From positions 1-64,000 of the forward strand of contig CAWHGA010000013.1 in NCBI GenBank assembly GCA_963828705.1: a stretch of DNA of 64,000 nt. The letters run 5' to 3'. Positions 54,959-64,000 of the stretch are shown one piece after another. The notes under the pieces are model-generated. The model was not told the origin of the DNA, searched no databases, and saw only the letters and a list, made by a program, of their open reading frames with translations. How positions within the stretch are numbered: the first letter of the stretch is position 1; each line of letters opens with the position of its first letter. Made by a program: the position numbers and the translations under genes. This DNA is from CAWDJT01 sp963828705 (lineage in GTDB: Bacteria; Desulfobacterota; Syntrophobacteria; Syntrophobacterales; Syntrophobacteraceae).

Positions 54959-55826
54959 ATGAAGAAACACTTGTTGTTGACCGTCGGTGATGACTTGAAT
55001 TCCCTCTACGGAGTGCGCTTCATCGCCTCCTTTTTCCGGAATAAAACCGACACCAGACTGACGCTTTTCTACGTGGCCCCGCGATTCGACGCCATGGATT
55101 CCCGTGAAGCCGCCCTGCAGCACCAAATGGATCGCAAAATGGCCGAACTTTATCGGGCCAAGGGGCAGAATGCTCTGGACACGAGCCTCCGCTTCCTTTG
55201 TGATCATGTCTGTGTGCGCGAGAACCTCACGACCAGACTCATCTTCAAACGGCACGGAACGGTCAAGGATATCATCATGGAAGGCCGCGAGGGACTCTAC
55301 GATGCCGTGGTGCTGGGCCGAAGAGGCTACACACTTGTTTGAAGGCGCATTTTCCAACAGCGTGAGTCGCGAAATGCTCGACCGGGATGTTGATTTCCCG
55401 CTGTGGATCTGCCGGCGCCCCGAAATGGGGCGCAAGAACGTGCTGCTGTGTGTGGACGAAACCGAACCCAGCCTGCGCATCGCCGACCACGTAGGTTTCA
55501 TCCTGAACGGCGAAGAAGACCATAACGTGACCCTGTTTCACGTCGACAGCGGCGAGGGCAAAAACGTTGATGTCATTCTCCAACAAGCCCACACCCAACT
55601 GACGGAAAACGCCCTTCCCCCGGAACGCATCAAGATCCTGGTGAAACGCAGCAATAAAGTGGTCAAAACCATTCTGGAAGAGGTCGAGCGGGGAGCCTAC
55701 GCCGCGGTGGCGGTCGGTCGCGGCGGCGCTAAACCCAAGGGCATGTTCAAGAAGTGGATGATTGGTTCTCGCAGCACCAACCTTCTGGAAATCCTCGAAA
55801 AGGCCGCGCTGTGGGTAAGCCGGTAG
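54959..55826 (+). CDS. Tandem universal stress protein, one frameshift
   Basis: About 289 residues, two Usp domains. The first (MKKHLLLTVGDDLNSLYGVR to GLYDAVVLGRRGYT) breaks near 55335; the next frame continues LFEGAFSNSVSREMLDRDVD and then a second domain (KNVLLCVDETEPSLRIADHV to AAVAVGRGGAKPKGMFKKWM and GSRSTNLLEILEKA). The first domain retains GRRGYT..FEGAFSNSVS, an ATP-binding-like G-x2-G-x9-S motif. One inserted base explains the break. It is on the strand opposite hgcB and converges with it, 70 bases apart. Confidence 0.85.
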
Positions 55827-55895
55827 GGTTTAAGGATATGTGCCTACTGGTACCTTGGCGTCTTTGCGGGACATGAAGGCTACTCGGAACACCTT

Positions 55896-56249
55896 CTAGC
55901 AGCAGCCCAGTCCGCTCGTGTTGCCGCCACCCTGACGCGATGCGGCCGCGGAGTCCGCCGGGGATGATTCGATAACACAACAGCATGAGGAACTCTGCCG
56001 CCCTAACATGGAGTTGATCACCGCCTGGGCACAGCCGACTCCGACCTGGACCTGAATGGCTTCCGCCGGACAGTTCCGGACACAGGCGCCACATTCCATG
56101 CACGCATCGCGGTTGACAACGGCCATTCGACCGTTGGACCTCGCCAGCACAGCATGCGGGCAGACGATCAGGCACTGGCCGCACCCGGTGCACCTCTCTT
56201 CATGCAACTGCAGCGTCACCACATCTTTAAGATAGATCAAATATGTCAT
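55896..56249 (-). CDS. hgcB: HgcB, mercury-methylation ferredoxin
   Basis: 117 residues. Two [4Fe-4S] motifs: C20TGCGQCLIVCP and C50MECGACVRNCP, the second being the HgcB signature. Cys73 in VGVGCAQAVINSM is at the position conserved in known HgcB. The C-terminus is longer than usual, with Cys89-Cys90-Cys91 and a terminal Cys116-Cys117 pair; vicinal C-terminal cysteines are a known feature, thought to bind Hg(II) or pass it to HgcA. HgcB reduces the corrinoid of HgcA for methyl transfer. It lies 131 bases downstream of hgcA on the same strand. Confidence 0.95.
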   Translation of the reverse strand: MTYLIYLKDVVTLQLHEERCTGCGQCLIVCPHAVLARSNGRMAVVNRDACMECGACVRNCPAEAIQVQVGVGCAQAVINSMLGRQSSSCCCVIESSPADSAAASRQGGGNTSGLGCC

Positions 56250-56380
56250 CAGAAACCCCTGCCTTTGCTAATCTCTTATAGTGACCACCAGTTCTTGACC
56301 CTTGTCATCAACAGCCACCACGAACGACCTAGAAAACCGGCCGTGTAGGCTGTCTCCCGGACCACACCGGGAACCCGTCG

Positions 56381-57571
56381 TCAAGCCAGGAAACGCGAAG
56401 TCAGCCACAGACCCAAACCCACCACCACACTGCCAATTTGCAGTGGAATAGCCCACCTCATCTCCCTCTTGACTCCGGAAAGCGATGTGTAGGTGGATGC
56501 CCCGGTGAAATTCATGGCGAGAAATGCCGCCACGGCCGGGATCAGGAGAAGCCAGGCGAGGGCGTCCAGACGGCTGCTCCAGAAACTCAGTTCCAAACCC
56601 TGCCACCAGCTGAAAAGAAAAGCTGCCACCAACCCCACCGTGAGTCCCTTCAGGGAGAACGCTCGCCCCGGTAGCCAGGGTAGCAACAGGGGGGTCAGCA
56701 CCGCTCCGGCCAAAATGGCTATGAGCAAAGCCGCTGCAGCATGGCCACCGAAATGAAGAGCATTATGCCAATACCCTTGGGAACCGCCAAGTCCACCCAA
56801 CAGGACGAGAATTGGCATAATGATGGCGGCAGCCCTAAGCGCCCCCACCAACTCCACGGGTATAAGCACGGTGCGTTCGCCGAGGTCAAAGGTCTTGCGG
56901 CGCATGGCAGGGACCGCCTGGAAGCCGGCGTCGAGAAATGCAGGCAAGTCATCAGCGCGGATGGGACCAAACAAAGCCTTGAACCCGGAAAGCTTCTTCA
57001 CAAGATGGGCGGCCACCCCCGGTCCGGCCAACTGCGGCAAAATCACCTGACGATGCGCTACCACCTGCTCCAATCCGCTGCTCCCGATTCGTGCCACCAA
57101 TTCATCAGTGCCAAAGGTGCCCTTACCGGCGGCGCACCAAACATTAACTCCCTGAGTATCAAGCACCAGCAGCCAGGCGTCGCGCCCTGGAAGAGCCTGA
57201 CGCAAAGCGTCGAAGCTCAACTTGTAATTGGCGGTAACCAACACCGGCGACTGGCTGTCGGGCTCACCCAGGGCGTACAAACCCGGATCGACGAGGTAGT
57301 GCATGCGTCCCACTCCCCAGCGGGCCTTGACCGTTCCCCACCGATCCACCCCAGCAAGAAAAGATGATACGCGGGGCACCTGACCAGCCGGGGTGGTTAC
57401 CGCACCCGTCACGAAGGATTGACGAAGGCTTGGCAGGCTCACCTGAGCCGATTGCCTGGGCGGTCAGCAAGACATCCTTGGCTTGCCCTTGAGAGACGAA
57501 TGCACAGATACGGCTGAACCTGACAATTCATCTTCGTTCTTATTGGGCAAGCGGCTTAACAAGTTCTTCAT
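56381..57571 (-). CDS. hgcA: HgcA, corrinoid mercury methyltransferase (5' end uncertain)
   Basis: The cytoplasmic corrinoid-binding domain contains SFVTGAVTTPAGQVPRVSS and the diagnostic cap-helix motif NVWCAAGKGTFGT, whose Cys is the lower cobalt ligand. It is followed by about five membrane helices (from LVGALRAAAIIMPILVLLGG to the C-terminus), the HgcA layout. HgcA transfers a methyl group from its corrinoid to Hg(II). The uninterrupted frame begins at GTG 57442 (353 residues), but an ATG at 57571 with an excellent GAGGAG site seven bases away gives MKNLLSRLPNKNEDELSG in the same frame, broken only by a TGA at codon 36. I take 57571 as the likely start; two compensating indels would remove the TGA. 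Confidence 0.95.
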
Positions 57572-58379
57572 GGTCCAAACTCCTCGGTCTCTTCATCCGT
57601 TTCCAATGTCCAAGGGCGTCAACGCTTCCCCTGAACCTGGAGAATATATCGTGATCAGAAGACACCCTAGCAATAAGCTGGAGGATTCATTGATTCAACC
57701 ACCTGGGAGGTGTTTCATCCACACTCTACGTCTCCGGCTCTGTTCTGAACGATCACTCCCCATTCTTATTTGGTAATCTTCCAACTCTCCAAGGTCAATG
57801 CGACTGTCGGCATGTTCGTCAGCCTTGTGAAGACAATCTCGCGATCACACTGTACCAATAAAAAAAACGTTGGAACACCACCCCACCCACATTTTTCATT
57901 GCGTTACCCCCGCGTTCCTCAGTATATAGGAATTCACTTCTTGCTCCCCCACTTGCGCTGGCCTGGGACGGAGTTCCAGACCCATCCGAACCGGTAGATG
58001 ACCGTTATCAGACCATTCATGCTGCTGTATTGATACTGGAACACCCCCACGCGGGGTTTGCCATATTCCGGGCTCCATGTAAGACCCTATTGGCAGGGAA
58101 ACCAAACGGCTTAGCCAAGGCATTTGGCGAAAGGCATGCAACTTCGGTGTGGCGAACTTATCGAAGCGGTATGGTTGTTGGGGAAGGATGCGGGGCGTTT
58201 GCGCCGATTTGCATTGCTTCAGGCTAGTGCACGACCACACGACCACCCACGGATTGAACCTTCGTTCGTGTGGACAGGGTGTTCGACACCCTGCCAATTC
58301 CTGAACTGGTCGCTCTTTCGTTGGGCGGGAGCGGCTCATCGGCACCTATCCGTAAACCACAAGGAGGAGGATCAAAGGG
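57572..58379. other. Gap upstream of hgcA, with a weak promoter candidate
   Basis: 808 bases without a recognisable gene. On the minus strand TTGCTA, 17 bases and GATATA (about 57675-57645) form a weak sigma-70-type candidate for hgcA. GGAGGAGGATCAAAGGG near the right end is the ribosome-binding region of the HU gene. No operator-like palindrome was seen. Confidence 0.4.
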
Positions 58380-58715
58380 ATGGCATTCGGCAAAACACAG
58401 TTGGTAGACCAGGTGGCAGCAAGCATCAAGGTCCCGAAGAAGACGGCGGCGGCCGCGATTGATGCGGTTTTTGCCAGCATGATGAGCGCGCTGGAAGCCG
58501 AAGGCGCCGCCAGCATCATCGGGTTCGGCAGTTTCAAAGTGGTTGAGCGGGCAGAACGCAGCGGCCGGAACCCCGGTACCGGCGCTGCGATCACCATTGC
58601 GGCCCACAAGGCCGTACGCTTCACCGCTGGCAAGAAACTGAAGGATGCGGTCAATCAAGGAGGCAAGAAGAAGGGCCCCGCCAAGAAAGCCAAGCCGGCG
58701 GCGAAGAAGAAGTAG
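58380..58715 (+). CDS. HU-family DNA-binding protein with Lys/Ala-rich tail
   Basis: 111 residues. The HU/IHF core (1-92) starts MAFGKTQLVDQVAASIKVPK and has the conserved GFGSFKVVERAERSGRNPGT turn that leads into the DNA-binding arms, then AHKAVRFTAGKKLKDAV. A C-terminal tail of about 18 residues (GGKKKGPAKKAKPAAKKK) resembles histone H1-type extensions, known in some bacterial HU proteins. It binds and bends DNA without strong sequence preference. It is a single gene with its own terminator. Confidence 0.93.
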   Translation: MAFGKTQLVDQVAASIKVPKKTAAAAIDAVFASMMSALEAEGAASIIGFGSFKVVERAERSGRNPGTGAAITIAAHKAVRFTAGKKLKDAVNQGGKKKGPAKKAKPAAKKK

Positions 58716-58725
58716 CGTATACCGG

Positions 58726-58753
58726 CAGAGAGGGGGTCGCAGCCCCCTCTCTG
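58726..58753 (+). terminator. Hairpin terminator of the HU gene
   Basis: CAGAGAGGGGG-TCGCAG-CCCCCTCTCTG, an 11-base perfect stem, ten bases after the HU stop. The downstream T-tract is weak (TGACTTCAT). Confidence 0.7.
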
Positions 58754-58973
58754 TGACTTCATATCCTGTTTCACCAGACACCCACCCAAGATACCGTCTG
58801 CTCAAGCGTGTCCCCTCAATCCGCTTTGCCTCCTGTTAAGACGCCAAGAATGACTCGTCCTCCTGGCATCTGTCCGAATTTGCCTGAAAAACAGACTCAC
58901 CTTGCGCCCTGGACACTTGGTGAGAGCAGAAGAGCTATTATCCAGCTCGATCTGAGCCCCTCACTGCCAGCGT

Positions 58974-59149
58974 TTAGCGGCAAAGCCTGAGGATTTCCGC
59001 GATGACTTCTTTGGTGCAGGTTTTGAGCCGCCATTTGCCGGCCAGCATGGTGGCATTGGCGGCGATACGATCGATATCACCCGGCGGGAATGTTAACGGC
59101 TCGCCAGGCTGGTGGGGCTGCCGATCTTACTCAAACCATTATCGTAACG
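58974..59149 (-). pseudogene. C-terminal remnant of a dehydrogenase-like gene
   Basis: On the minus strand one frame reads RYDNGLSKIGSPTSLA and, after a frame change, the next reads LTFPPGDIDRIAANATMLAG KWRLKTCTKEVIAEILRLCR and stops at 58974. The pattern (IG.PT.LA ... D.D.IA..A ... T.E.I..IL) resembles the C-terminus of iron-containing alcohol dehydrogenases. The rest of the gene is absent, with a stop just upstream. It lies in the 657-base gap between HU and tetR. Family assignment is tentative. Confidence 0.45.
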
Positions 59150-59256
59150 CTACTGAGCTCCTGTCGTGAAGGAATCCAAGGATCGATCAGCCCACCTGCG
59201 TTCCTGTCCGTGCGGTTTGACTCACTCAATGTGCCAGAAAAGCCGCGACAAAACAA

Positions 59257-59296
59257 TTGACAAGGAAATCGGTTTGATTCATTGATTTTAGTGAAT
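59257..59296 (+). promoter_or_regulatory. Candidate promoter and TetR-type operator upstream of tetR
   Basis: TTGACA at 59257-59262 is followed by an A+T-rich stretch and a palindrome ATTCA-N10-TGAAT (59277-59296) that would overlap the -10 region (ATTGAT, 18-base spacer). Placement fits autorepression by the TetR protein. Confidence 0.45.
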
Positions 59297-59372
59297 GCTT
59301 ACTAAATTGCTCCTCAACCCATTGGGCACACTCCAACCATTGGCCTCGGACCACAGGCAGGAAGGACCCACC

Positions 59373-60026
59373 ATGGCGGCGAAACAGAAACGGCTGACAG
59401 GAGAAGAGCGACGCAAGGAAATCATCCGCGCAGCCATGGAGGTGTTTTCCGGAAACGGTTTCAGCGGCTCCACCACCCGCAAGATCGCGGAACGCGCCGG
59501 CATCAGTGAAGCCATGATCTACAGCCATTTTCAGAACAAGGAAGACCTCTACGCCGCCATCATCGATGAGAAGCTTAAGAAGACCGCATCGCTGTTTTTC
59601 CCGGTGGAGGCGATGCGCAACAAGGACGATCGCCAGGTGTTTGCCACCATTATCCGGAGCTTCCTCCAACATCACAGTGGCGACACCACCTTTATGCGGC
59701 TGCTCCTGTTCAGCGCACTGGAAGGTCATGATCTGGCACGGATGTTCATGGCGGGTCCCATGACCAAGTTCTTTGAATTTTTGGCAGACTACCTGCAAGA
59801 ACGCTGTGACGACGGCGTTCTGCGTCCGATCGATCCGGCCATTGCGGCACGTTGTCTGGTCGGGATGGTCTTCTATTTTGTCCTGCTTCGTGAAATCTAT
59901 GGGGACCAGGCTCTGCAGTCTTTGACTCCAGATGAAACCATCGATGCCGTTGTCACCATTTTCCACAAAGGGATGCAAAACCAGGGCAGCCCCTTGCCGG
60001 AGTTGGGAAGCACCCCCCAGGGCTAA
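59373..60026 (+). CDS. TetR-family transcriptional regulator
   Basis: 217 residues from ATG 59373, preceded by GCAGGAAGGA; the frame is open to 59295. The N-terminal HTH is standard (RRKEIIRAAMEVFSGNGFSG, TTRKIAERAGISEAMIYSHF, QNKEDLYAAIIDEKL). The C-terminal ligand domain is helical. It precedes an adaptor and an RND pump on the same strand, the arrangement of AcrR/TtgR-like local repressors of efflux operons, so it probably represses this operon until a toxic ligand binds. Confidence 0.92.
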   Translation: MAAKQKRLTGEERRKEIIRAAMEVFSGNGFSGSTTRKIAERAGISEAMIYSHFQNKEDLYAAIIDEKLKKTASLFFPVEAMRNKDDRQVFATIIRSFLQHHSGDTTFMRLLLFSALEGHDLARMFMAGPMTKFFEFLADYLQERCDDGVLRPIDPAIAARCLVGMVFYFVLLREIYGDQALQSLTPDETIDAVVTIFHKGMQNQGSPLPELGSTPQG

Positions 60027-60096
60027 ACGACTACGTCGTTTCTAGCGCCTGCGGCGTCAATCCTGCTGACTTCACCACCGTTACACGGAGGTCTTC

Positions 60097-61282
60097 ATGA
60101 TCGAAGCGAATCTCTAACGCAGAGCTGAACTTCCGCGAAGCGTCACCTCCCTCCTGTCACCTGGCCCGCTGGTTGTTGTGGGCTGTGCTTTGCAGCACTT
60201 TGTGGACACCCGCCTGTAGCGAGAAGAAGGCAGAACAATCGAAGACACCACCAGCTATCCCAGTCACGGTGGCGGCCGCAGTGCAAAGGACGGTCCCCAT
60301 TCAAATACGCACCATCGGCACCGTAGAAGCATATGCCACGGTGGGCATCAAGCCGCGCATCATGGGTGAGTTGTTCGAGGTGCACTTCAGGGAGGGCGAC
60401 GAAGTGAAACGCGGTGATCTGCTCTTCACCTTCGATCCCCGGCCCTACCAGACGGCCCTGACCGAAGCCCAGGCCAAGCTGGCTCGCAACACCGTTCTGG
60501 CCAGGAATGCGGAGATGGATGCCAAACGCTATGCGGAACTGGTCCAGAAGAATTATGTGAGCCAGGAGAAATACAACGAGGTGCGGTCCAACGCCGAGGC
60601 CCTCAGGGCCACCCTAAACGCCGATCAGGCTGCGGTGGAAAGCGCTCGCCTGCAGCTCAGCTACTGCACCATCTACGCCCCGATCTCAGGTCGCACGGGC
60701 AATCTACTGGCGGATGCGGGCAATACCATCAAAGCCAACCCGGACGACCCCATGGTCTACATCCGCCAGATCCAACCCATTCAGGCCAGTTTCGCCGTGC
60801 CCGAAAAGCACTTGGCCGAAATCCAACGCTATGCCGCTGCCGGGACGCTCAAGGTGGGTGCCAGCATTCCCGGCAACAACGCGCAACCCATCGAGGGCCA
60901 GCTCACTTTCATCGACAATTCGGTCAACACGACCACCGGCACCATCCGGCTCAAGGCCACCTATGAAAACACCGACCGCCGGTTGTGGCCGGGCCAGTTC
61001 GTTGATGTGGCTTTGACCCTCGCCGAACGGCCCAATGCCCTGACCATCCCTGCGGCAGCGATTCAGTCGGGTCAACAGGGGATTTATGTGTTTGTGGTCA
61101 AACCCGATGCAACCGTGGAAATACGTCCCATAACGATAGGCTTCTACATTGATCAGGATGCGGTGGTGGACAAGGGGCTGCAAGCTGGGGAAAATGTGGT
61201 GATCGATGGGCAGCTGCGGCTGGTTCCAGGAGCGCGGGCCGATATCAAGAACCCTGCCAAATCGCCGGATAGCCCGTCATGA
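60097..61282 (+). CDS. RND efflux periplasmic adaptor (membrane fusion) lipoprotein, one frameshift at the start
   Basis: About 394 residues. The continuous frame opens at TTG 60173, but a strong CGGAGG lies seven bases before the ATG at 60097. Removing one A after that ATG gives MSKRISNAELNFREASPP followed by the lipoprotein signal WLLWAVLCSTLWTPAC in the main frame, so this is likely the true start. Adaptor features follow: barrel/lipoyl halves (VGIKPRIMGELFEVHFREGD, YCTIYAPISGRTGNLL), a helical hairpin between, and a beta-barrel (GQLTFIDNSVNTTTGTIRLK, RLWPGQFVDVALTL). The stop overlaps the pump start (ATGA). Confidence 0.9.
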
Positions 61283-64000
61283 ACATTGCCGAACCTTTCA
61301 TCCGCCGTCCCGTCACCACCACGCTGATCATGCTGGCCATCCTGGTCTTTGGCATCATGGGTTACCGCCGTCTCCCCGTCAGCGATTTGCCGAACGTGGA
61401 TTACCCCAACATCCTGGTCACCGCTCAGCTGCCTGGGGCGAACCCCAATACCATGGCTTCGGCGGTGGCGACCCCACTGGAAAAGGAATTCTCCACCATT
61501 GCCGGGCTGGATTCCATGAGTTCCACCAACCTGCAAGGCACCACCCAGGTCACCCTGCAATTCAATCTGAGCCGCAATCTGGACGCGGCCGCTCAGGATG
61601 TTCAGGCCGCCATTGCCCGCGCCCAAACCCAGCTGCCAAGGGACATGCCCAGTCCCCCTTCCTACAAGAAGGTTAATCCGGCAGATCAACCCATCCTCTA
61701 TTTGACGCTGACTTCCCCGACACTGCCCCTGTACAGTTTGGATGAATACGGGCAAACGCTTATGGCCCAGCGCATTTCCACCATCAGCGGGGTGGCGCAG
61801 GTGCTGGTGTTCGGGACACAAAAATATGCGGTCCGGGTCCAGCTCAATCCCAGAGCCCTGTTCTACCGCGGCATCGGCATCAATGAGGTGGCCCGGGCGG
61901 TCCAGGGCGCCAATGTCAACCTGCCGACCGGAACCCTGGATGGAACCCACCGCGCCTTCACCGTGCAAGCGAGCGGCCAGCTCACCGATGCCGCCGCCTA
62001 CCGACCGATCATTGTGGCCTACCGGGAGGGGCAGCCGGTTCGACTTCAGGACCTGGGTCAGGTCATCGACAGCGTCGAAAACAGCAAGACGGCCGCCTGG
62101 TATATCGACCAACGCGCTATCATTTTGGCCATCCAGCGCCAGCCGGGCACTAACACCGTGGAAGTGGCCAATTCCATCAAGAACCTGCTGCCCACCTTTC
62201 GCAGCCAACTGCCGGCTTCGGTGTCACTCCATGTCCTCTACGACCGCTCGCTTTCCATCCGAGATTCCGTTAACGATGTCAAATTCACCCTGCTATTCAC
62301 CTTGTTACTTGTCGTCCTGGTGATTTTCCTGTTCCTGAGAAACCTGGTCGCCACCATCATTCCCAGTATGGCCATGCCCATGTCCATCGTCGGGACCTTT
62401 GCCGTGATGTACCTGCTGGGCTTCAGCCTCAACAACCTGTCGCTCATGGCCCTGATTCTTTCGGTTGGATTTGTGGTGGACGACGCCATCGTCATGCTGG
62501 AAAACATCGTCCGGCACCGGGAGATGGGCGAAGATATGCTGGAAGCATCACTCAACGGCTCCCGGGAAATCGGCTTCACCATCGTGTCCATGACGCTTTC
62601 CCTGGCGGCCGTGTTCATCCCGGTGTTGTTCATGGGAGGCATTTTGGGGCGTCTGTTTCATGAATTCGCCGTGACCATTGGCGTGGCGGTACTCATCTCC
62701 GGCTTCATCTCGCTGACTCTCACCCCTATGCTCTGCAGCCGATTCTTGCGACATCAAGAAAACCTTAATAGGGGCTGGTTGTACACCTGGTCGGAACGGG
62801 CTTTTGACGGCATGCTCCGCATTTATGAAGTGGGGCTGCGCTGGGTCCTCAAGCATCGGCACATTACCATGATTTTTTCGGCGGTGATTCTGATCGCCAC
62901 CATCTATCCTGTTTCGGCAGATCCCCAAAGGATTTATCCCCAGCGAGGACACTGGCCAGATCTTTGGCCTGACCGAAGCGGCAGAAGGCATCTCCTTCAA
63001 TGCCATGGTCCAACACCAGCGGGCTGTCGCCGCCGTGGTCCAAGCCGATCCCAACGTTTTGTCCTTTATGTCCGCGGCTGGAGCGCGCGGTGGGACAGCG
63101 GCCACCATCAATTCCGGCACCATTTTTATCCGCCTTAAACCCAGAAAAGAACGCAAGTACTCCGCAGACCAGATCATCGCACAATTGCGGCCAAAACTTG
63201 CACAAGTACCAGGTATCAGGGTTTTTATGCAGAACCCGCCGCCTATCCGCATTGGTGGCCAGCTCACCAAAAGCCAGTACCAGTATACGCTCCAGAGTCC
63301 GGACCCGTCCGACCTCTATCGGTTTGGCCCGCAACTGGCCGAAAGGATGCGGGGCTTGCCGGGTTTTCTGGACGTGACCACCGATCTTCAGATCACCAAT
63401 CCGCAGGTGGATGTGGAAATCGATCGAGACAAAGCCGCAACCCTCGGTGTCACCGCCGAACAGATTGAAGACGCCCTGTACACGGCCTACAGTTCGCGTC
63501 AGATTTCCACCATCTACGCACCCAACAACCAGTACCGGGTCATCATGGAGCTGGAACCTCAGTACCAATTGGACCCGGAAGCGCTTTCCCTGCTCTATGT
63601 GCGATCATCCAGCGGGTCGTTGGTACCGCTGCACACCGTGGCGAAACTCACGCGCACCGTGGGGCCGCTCACCGTCAATCACCTGGGACAACTCCCGGCA
63701 GTGACCATTTCCTTCAACCTGCAACCGGGGTATGCGATCGGGCCGGCGGTAGACGCGGTTGACAAAATGGCCCGAACGCTGCTGCCGGCCTCCATCACCA
63801 CCAGTTTTCAGGGGACCGCTCAGGCGTTTCAAACCTCCATGCAAGGCTTGGGACTGCTGCTCATCATGGCCATTCTGGTCATCTACCTGGTGCTGGGAAT
63901 TCTCTACGAAAGTTTCATCCACCCCTTGACCATCCTGTCAGCGCTGCCCTTTGCAGGATTCGGAGCCCTGGTGACGCTGATGATCTTCAGGATGGACCTA
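61279..64000 (+). CDS. RND-family efflux permease (AcrB/MdtB type), partial, one frameshift
   Basis: Starts MNIAEPFIRRPVTTTLIMLA at 61279 and runs off the window after about 906 of the usual 1,030 residues. The large periplasmic loop after helix 1, the TM4 proton-relay pair in SVGFVVDDAIVMLENI, the FMGGILGRLFHEFAVTIGVA segment and SGFISLTLTPMLCSRFL are all typical of the HAE1 group. An extra C near 62908 breaks the frame; removing it changes YPVSADPQR to YLFRQIPKGFIPSEDTGQIF, a conserved stretch. It pumps hydrophobic compounds out with the adaptor and an outer-membrane channel, which is not in the window. Confidence 0.92.

Noticed and set aside
57430..57571. Selenocysteine at the TGA in hgcA
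   Set aside because: HgcA is not known as a selenoprotein and a second frame gives a natural join, so indel errors are likelier.
58224..58805. 193-codon minus-strand open frame over the HU gene
   Set aside because: Antisense of a clear HU gene with its own ribosome-binding site and terminator.
1..64000. CRISPR arrays, prophage or intact insertion sequences
   Set aside because: I found no regularly spaced direct repeats, no cas genes, no phage structural genes and no transposase.

Overview
The window looks like chromosomal DNA from a strictly anaerobic member of the Desulfobacterota (the former Deltaproteobacteria), probably a sulfate reducer or syntroph. I infer this from the gene content: heterodisulfide-reductase (Hdr/MvhD/FrhB) electron-transfer genes, the mercury-methylation pair hgcA-hgcB, subunits of a 2-oxoacid:ferredoxin oxidoreductase, many sigma-54 activators and histidine kinases, an FmdE-like protein and a MoeA fused to a binding-protein domain. 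I cannot name the species.

Layout. 0-7.7 kb: a frameshifted nitrilase-family gene, MoeA-PBP, a TPR lipoprotein, an AI-2E-type exporter, PorG and PorD without PorA/PorB, a methyltransferase and a small ABM-fold protein. 8.2-17.5 kb: an exopolysaccharide-type locus holding a secreted GH42-like protein and, on the minus strand, UDP-GlcNAc 2-epimerase, a very large membrane-anchored deacetylase/hydrolase, a processive GT2 synthase and an APS kinase. 17.9-21.9 kb: tRNA-Glu and tRNA-Lys with a terminator, then pabA-pabB-pabC behind a leader with a terminator hairpin. 22.2-28.7 kb: a tandem-duplicated periplasmic binding lipoprotein with a sensor kinase and a sigma-54 response regulator. 29-39.3 kb: hdrA(GltD-containing)-mvhD-frhB-hdrA(receiver-containing)-hdrC-hdrB. 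40.1-54 kb: signalling genes, including two paralogous kinases whose periplasmic domains carry a CXXCH and a CX4CH haem-c motif, two proteins with a receiver in front of a kinase core, a PAS/sigma-54 activator, a stand-alone receiver and a universal stress protein. Within it lie a NifX-like protein, a Gly-rich zinc-ribbon protein, a MinD-like remnant, FmdE and a thioesterase. 54.5-57.6 kb: a NifU-like scaffold, a tandem universal stress protein, hgcB and hgcA. 58.4-64 kb: an HU-like protein and a TetR/adaptor/RND efflux operon cut by the window end.

How the parts may work together. The Hdr cluster would move electrons among NAD(P)H, ferredoxin and a disulfide or other acceptor through flavin-based bifurcation or confurcation. 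A receiver domain with an intact phospho-acceptor pocket inside the second HdrA suggests phosphorylation control of a core redox enzyme, and haem-c sensor kinases are encoded nearby. HgcA and HgcB give the predicted capacity to methylate mercury.

Quality caveat. Around fifteen genes change reading frame while keeping conserved motifs on both sides of the break, often at short homopolymers. I read most of these as single-base indel errors in the assembly rather than true pseudogenes. The receiver-containing hdrA is extreme, with more than a dozen frame changes, whereas the equally long neighbouring hdrA has none.
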